A stretch of 7,655 nucleotides of DNA. Source: an uncultured Roseiflexaceae bacterium (GTDB lineage: Bacteria > Chloroflexota > Chloroflexia > Chloroflexales > Roseiflexaceae). The notes under the pieces are model-generated. The model was not told the origin of the DNA. It searched no databases and worked only from the letters and a program-made list of their open reading frames with translations. Position numbers and translations under genes: made by a program. The DNA lies in assembly GCA_937988885.1 (NCBI GenBank), contig CALKHR010000123.1, positions 1 through 7,655 on the forward strand, in the 5' to 3' direction. Below, piece by piece: positions 5,530-7,655 of the stretch (position 1 is the first letter of the stretch; each line of letters opens with the position of its first letter).

Positions 5530-5535
5530 TTGACA

Positions 5536-7655
5536 ATGCAACAAATCCATCGCATCCTTGGTGCGCTCCTGTGTTTATTGCTGTTACTGAATGCCTGTAC
5601 CACGCAAGAACCGGTCGGTCAAGCTACCCCGGCACCCGCTCCTAACCCGACTGTCGTTGACATAACTGTCGAGCCGGCGCCGCCCACCCAACCGACAGTG
5701 ACACCAATGCCCATGCCCTCCGGCCCGATCGGCGCGGTCGAGCCGATCTCCGCCAAGGTCCCTGCCACCTTCCAGGGCATCGAGAGCGACTCCTTCGCAA
5801 GCTACATCCTGCCCGATGTGCAAACCAATGGACAGGTGCAGGCTGAGCCGATCGCCCCCGATCTCAGCAACGTCTCGCTCTCGGTCATCCTCTCACCCGA
5901 ACAGCGCGAACGAATCGCCCAGAACGGCTTCGCGGTCAGCCCGAGCGACACCAAAGAGTTCTACGAACTCTACGAACGCGCCCGCTACGACTACGTGCCG
6001 ATCTTCGTCACCTCCGACTCGCTGCTGCACGTCTATCACTTGCTGTTCGATAAAGCCCTGCGCCGCGCCGAAACCGAATCGTTCATCCCCATGCTGGCGC
6101 GGCTCGATTGGGAAATGCTCAACACCTCCGTCGTCCAGTACGAAGAACTGCAAGGCACACCCTGGGCCGACGCCGCCCGCCGCAACGCCGCCTACTTCGC
6201 CGTCGCTGTCAAACTGCTCAACCCCGATTGGCCCGTGCCCGAAGGCCTGCGCGACCTGGTTGAACCGGACCTCGCCAACATCGAAGCGCACAGCGGCCTT
6301 GCGCCATCGGCCATCTTCCCCGCACTGCCCTACGGCGAGGATTGGAGCCAATACGTGCCGCGCGGCCACTACACCAAGTCGCCAGAGCTCGAACGCTACT
6401 TCCGCGCCATGATGTGGCACGGTCGCATGACCATGCGCGCCAGCGACGCCAACGAGACACGCCAAGCCGCCCTGCTGACCTACGCCTTCCTCAACACCAC
6501 CGTCGATGGGCAATCCGCCGAAGTCGTCTGGCAGGGCATCTACGAGCCGACCGTCTTCTTCGTGGGCCGCAGCGACGACCTCACGCCGCAGGAATACGAA
6601 ATCGCGCTCGACAGCGCCTACGGTCGCATCAACGGCGTCACCGACCTGGTCGATGAGGCGAAGTTCGCCACCTTCCAACAGCTCGCAAACGACCTGCGCG
6701 CCCCCGAGATCCTCGGCATGGTCATCAACGAAGACCAAGACGAGGAAGAGACCACCAAAGGCCTGCGCTTCATGGGGCAGCGCTTCGTGCCCGATGCGTT
6801 CGTCTTTCGCCAACTCATCCATCGCAACGTCGACAAACGCATGCTGCCCAAAGCACTCGACTTCTTCGCGGCGCTCGGCTCCGATCGGGCGCTCAGCCAC
6901 CTCGAAGCCATGGGCGACACCGCCATGCCTAACTACATCCAGAACATGGAGAAACTGCGCGACACCTTCAACACCTACAACGACGACGTGTGGACGCAGA
7001 ACCTCTACTGGTCCTGGATTCACAGCCTGCGCCCGCTGATCGAGCCGGTCGGCGAAGGCTACCCGCAATTCATGCGCTCGGAGGCCTGGCTCGACAAACA
7101 ACTCACCACCTCGCTCGCCTCGTGGACCCAGCTTAAGCGCGACACCATCCTCTACGCCAAGCAGGTCTACGCCGAGAGGGGCGCAGGCGCACTGCCGCCA
7201 CCCGCGCCCGAGCCGCCCAAAGGCTACGTTGAACCGGTGCCCGCGTTCTACGCCCGCATCCGCGCGCTCACCCAGATGACCATCGACGGCCTCGATAGCC
7301 GCGGCCTGTTGCCCGAAAACGACAAAGCCGCCCTCGTCGCCATGGCCGACATCGCCGCGCAACTGCAAACCATCGCCGAAAAAGAACTGCGCAACGAAGC
7401 CCTCACCGAGGACGAATACACCTTCATCCGCTTCTACGGCGGCAAAATCGAGCAACTCACCTTCGCAGCCGACGACGAAGGCATCTATATCGAAGGCGGT
7501 GGCGCCGTCCCCATGGGAGGCGAAGACCTGCAAGCCGCCGTCGTCGCCGATGTCGCCACCGACCCGAACGGCCAAGTCCTCGAAGAAGGCGTGGGCCGCA
7601 TCTTCGAGATCTACGTCGTCGCCCCGATCGAGGGCCGACTCGTGCTCACCAAGGG
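5536..7655 (+). CDS. DUF3160 surface lipoprotein, C-terminus cut off by the window edge
   Basis: The frame stays open from the ATG at 5536 to the right edge: 706 codons, with the end missing. Residues 1-20 are a signal peptide (Arg6, then a Leu-rich core), ending in a lipobox with LNAC and the lipidated Cys21. Residues 22-75 are a Pro/Thr-rich spacer, as is usual for surface-anchored lipoproteins. The rest is a DUF3160 domain, recognised from FVTSDSLLHVYH (157-168) and GLRFMGQRFVPDAFVF (409-424). A Pro-rich insert lies at about 553-561 (LPPPAPEPP). Length already fits the family (around 700-800 residues), so only a short tail should be missing. It is expected outside the cytoplasmic membrane; no function is established for the family and I see no catalytic motif I can name. 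Third codon positions are very rich in C and G except in the first 40 codons. A long open frame on the opposite strand (7575-5893) is a by-product of this codon use. Confidence 0.92.
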   Translation, partial: MQQIHRILGALLCLLLLLNACTTQEPVGQATPAPAPNPTVVDITVEPAPPTQPTVTPMPMPSGPIGAVEPISAKVPATFQGIESDSFASYILPDVQTNGQVQAEPIAPDLSNVSLSVILSPEQRERIAQNGFAVSPSDTKEFYELYERARYDYVPIFVTSDSLLHVYHLLFDKALRRAETESFIPMLARLDWEMLNTSVVQYEELQGTPWADAARRNAAYFAVAVKLLNPDWPVPEGLRDLVEPDLANIEAHSGLAPSAIFPALPYGEDWSQYVPRGHYTKSPELERYFRAMMWHGRMTMRASDANETRQAALLTYAFLNTTVDGQSAEVVWQGIYEPTVFFVGRSDDLTPQEYEIALDSAYGRINGVTDLVDEAKFATFQQLANDLRAPEILGMVINEDQDEEETTKGLRFMGQRFVPDAFVFRQLIHRNVDKRMLPKALDFFAALGSDRALSHLEAMGDTAMPNYIQNMEKLRDTFNTYNDDVWTQNLYWSWIHSLRPLIEPVGEGYPQFMRSEAWLDKQLTTSLASWTQLKRDTILYAKQVYAERGAGALPPPAPEPPKGYVEPVPAFYARIRALTQMTIDGLDSRGLLPENDKAALVAMADIAAQLQTIAEKELRNEALTEDEYTFIRFYGGKIEQLTFAADDEGIYIEGGGAVPMGGEDLQAAVVADVATDPNGQVLEEGVGRIFEIYVVAPIEGRLVLTK

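Larger units (their letters stand above)
4564..5535. other. Long divergent intergenic region, relatively AT-rich
   Basis: This 972-base gap separates the leftward STAS gene from the rightward lipoprotein gene. Short open frames on either strand (such as 4794-5018 minus, 5106-5336 minus and 5229-5435 plus) have no ribosome binding site and no recognisable protein pattern, so I do not call them. Its base composition is clearly lower in GC than the flanking genes, lowest around 5090-5215. It holds a hairpin (4873-4902), a weak long inverted repeat (4814-4861), the nested repeats at 5068-5198, and a possible promoter near 5405-5433. The promoters of both flanking genes must lie here. Confidence 0.7.

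Noticed and set aside
5530..5535. TTGACA, a perfect -35 consensus
   Set aside because: It lies between the ribosome binding site and the ATG of the lipoprotein gene and has no -10 partner at a useful distance before coding starts. Read as the spacer.
5893..7575. A 560-codon open frame on the minus strand, opposite the lipoprotein gene
   Set aside because: It is antisense to a clear DUF3160 coding sequence with signal peptide and family motifs. The GC-rich third codon positions of the real gene remove stop codons from this frame. Its translation is Val/Gly/Asp-rich without any recognisable domain.

Overview
The window looks like a piece of a GC-rich bacterial chromosome. A member of the Chloroflexota (class Chloroflexia or a relative) is my best guess. 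It rests on three things: a long DUF3160 surface lipoprotein, a membrane-bound RsbR-type STAS protein, and an actinobacterial-style biotin carboxylase/BCCP fusion preceded by a small epsilon-like subunit. This is inferred from family distribution as I remember it; no marker gene is present. I see no rRNA, tRNA, CRISPR array, transposase or phage gene.

Layout. Positions 1-336 hold no convincing gene but are full of short repeats and GC-rich hairpins, ending in a terminator-like hairpin whose T-tract points rightwards. Positions 375-3431 carry a three-gene operon on the minus strand, read right to left: a small epsilon-like protein (3431-3189), a biotin carboxylase fused to a biotin carrier domain (3137-1371), and a DHDPS/N-acetylneuraminate lyase family aldolase (1292-375). 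The operon's apparent promoter has a perfect TATAAT box exactly seven bases before an ATG, so its first gene may be translated from a leaderless mRNA. A strong intrinsic terminator at 3505-3537 separates the operon from the upstream minus-strand gene (4563-3562), a six-helix membrane protein with a coiled coil and a C-terminal STAS domain that keeps both RsbR-type phosphoacceptor positions. Positions 4564-5535 are a long, relatively AT-rich divergent intergenic region with nested direct and inverted repeats at 5068-5198. From 5536 a plus-strand gene runs off the right edge; it encodes a DUF3160 lipoprotein.

Function. The operon's first two genes fit an acyl-CoA (or pyruvate) carboxylase whose biotin carboxylase and carrier are one chain. 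The carboxyltransferase subunit is not in the window, so the substrate cannot be named. The aldolase-family gene has the Schiff-base lysine but lacks the arginine that binds the substrate carboxylate in true dihydrodipicolinate synthase, so it is probably a different pyruvate- or 2-oxoacid-handling lyase. The STAS protein may relay a membrane signal into a stressosome-like partner-switching pathway. The lipoprotein is probably anchored on the outer face of the membrane and has no known function. Most of the window is ordinary metabolism and signalling. The parts most worth a second look are the leaderless promoter, the membrane-anchored RsbR-like protein and the repeat-rich AT island.
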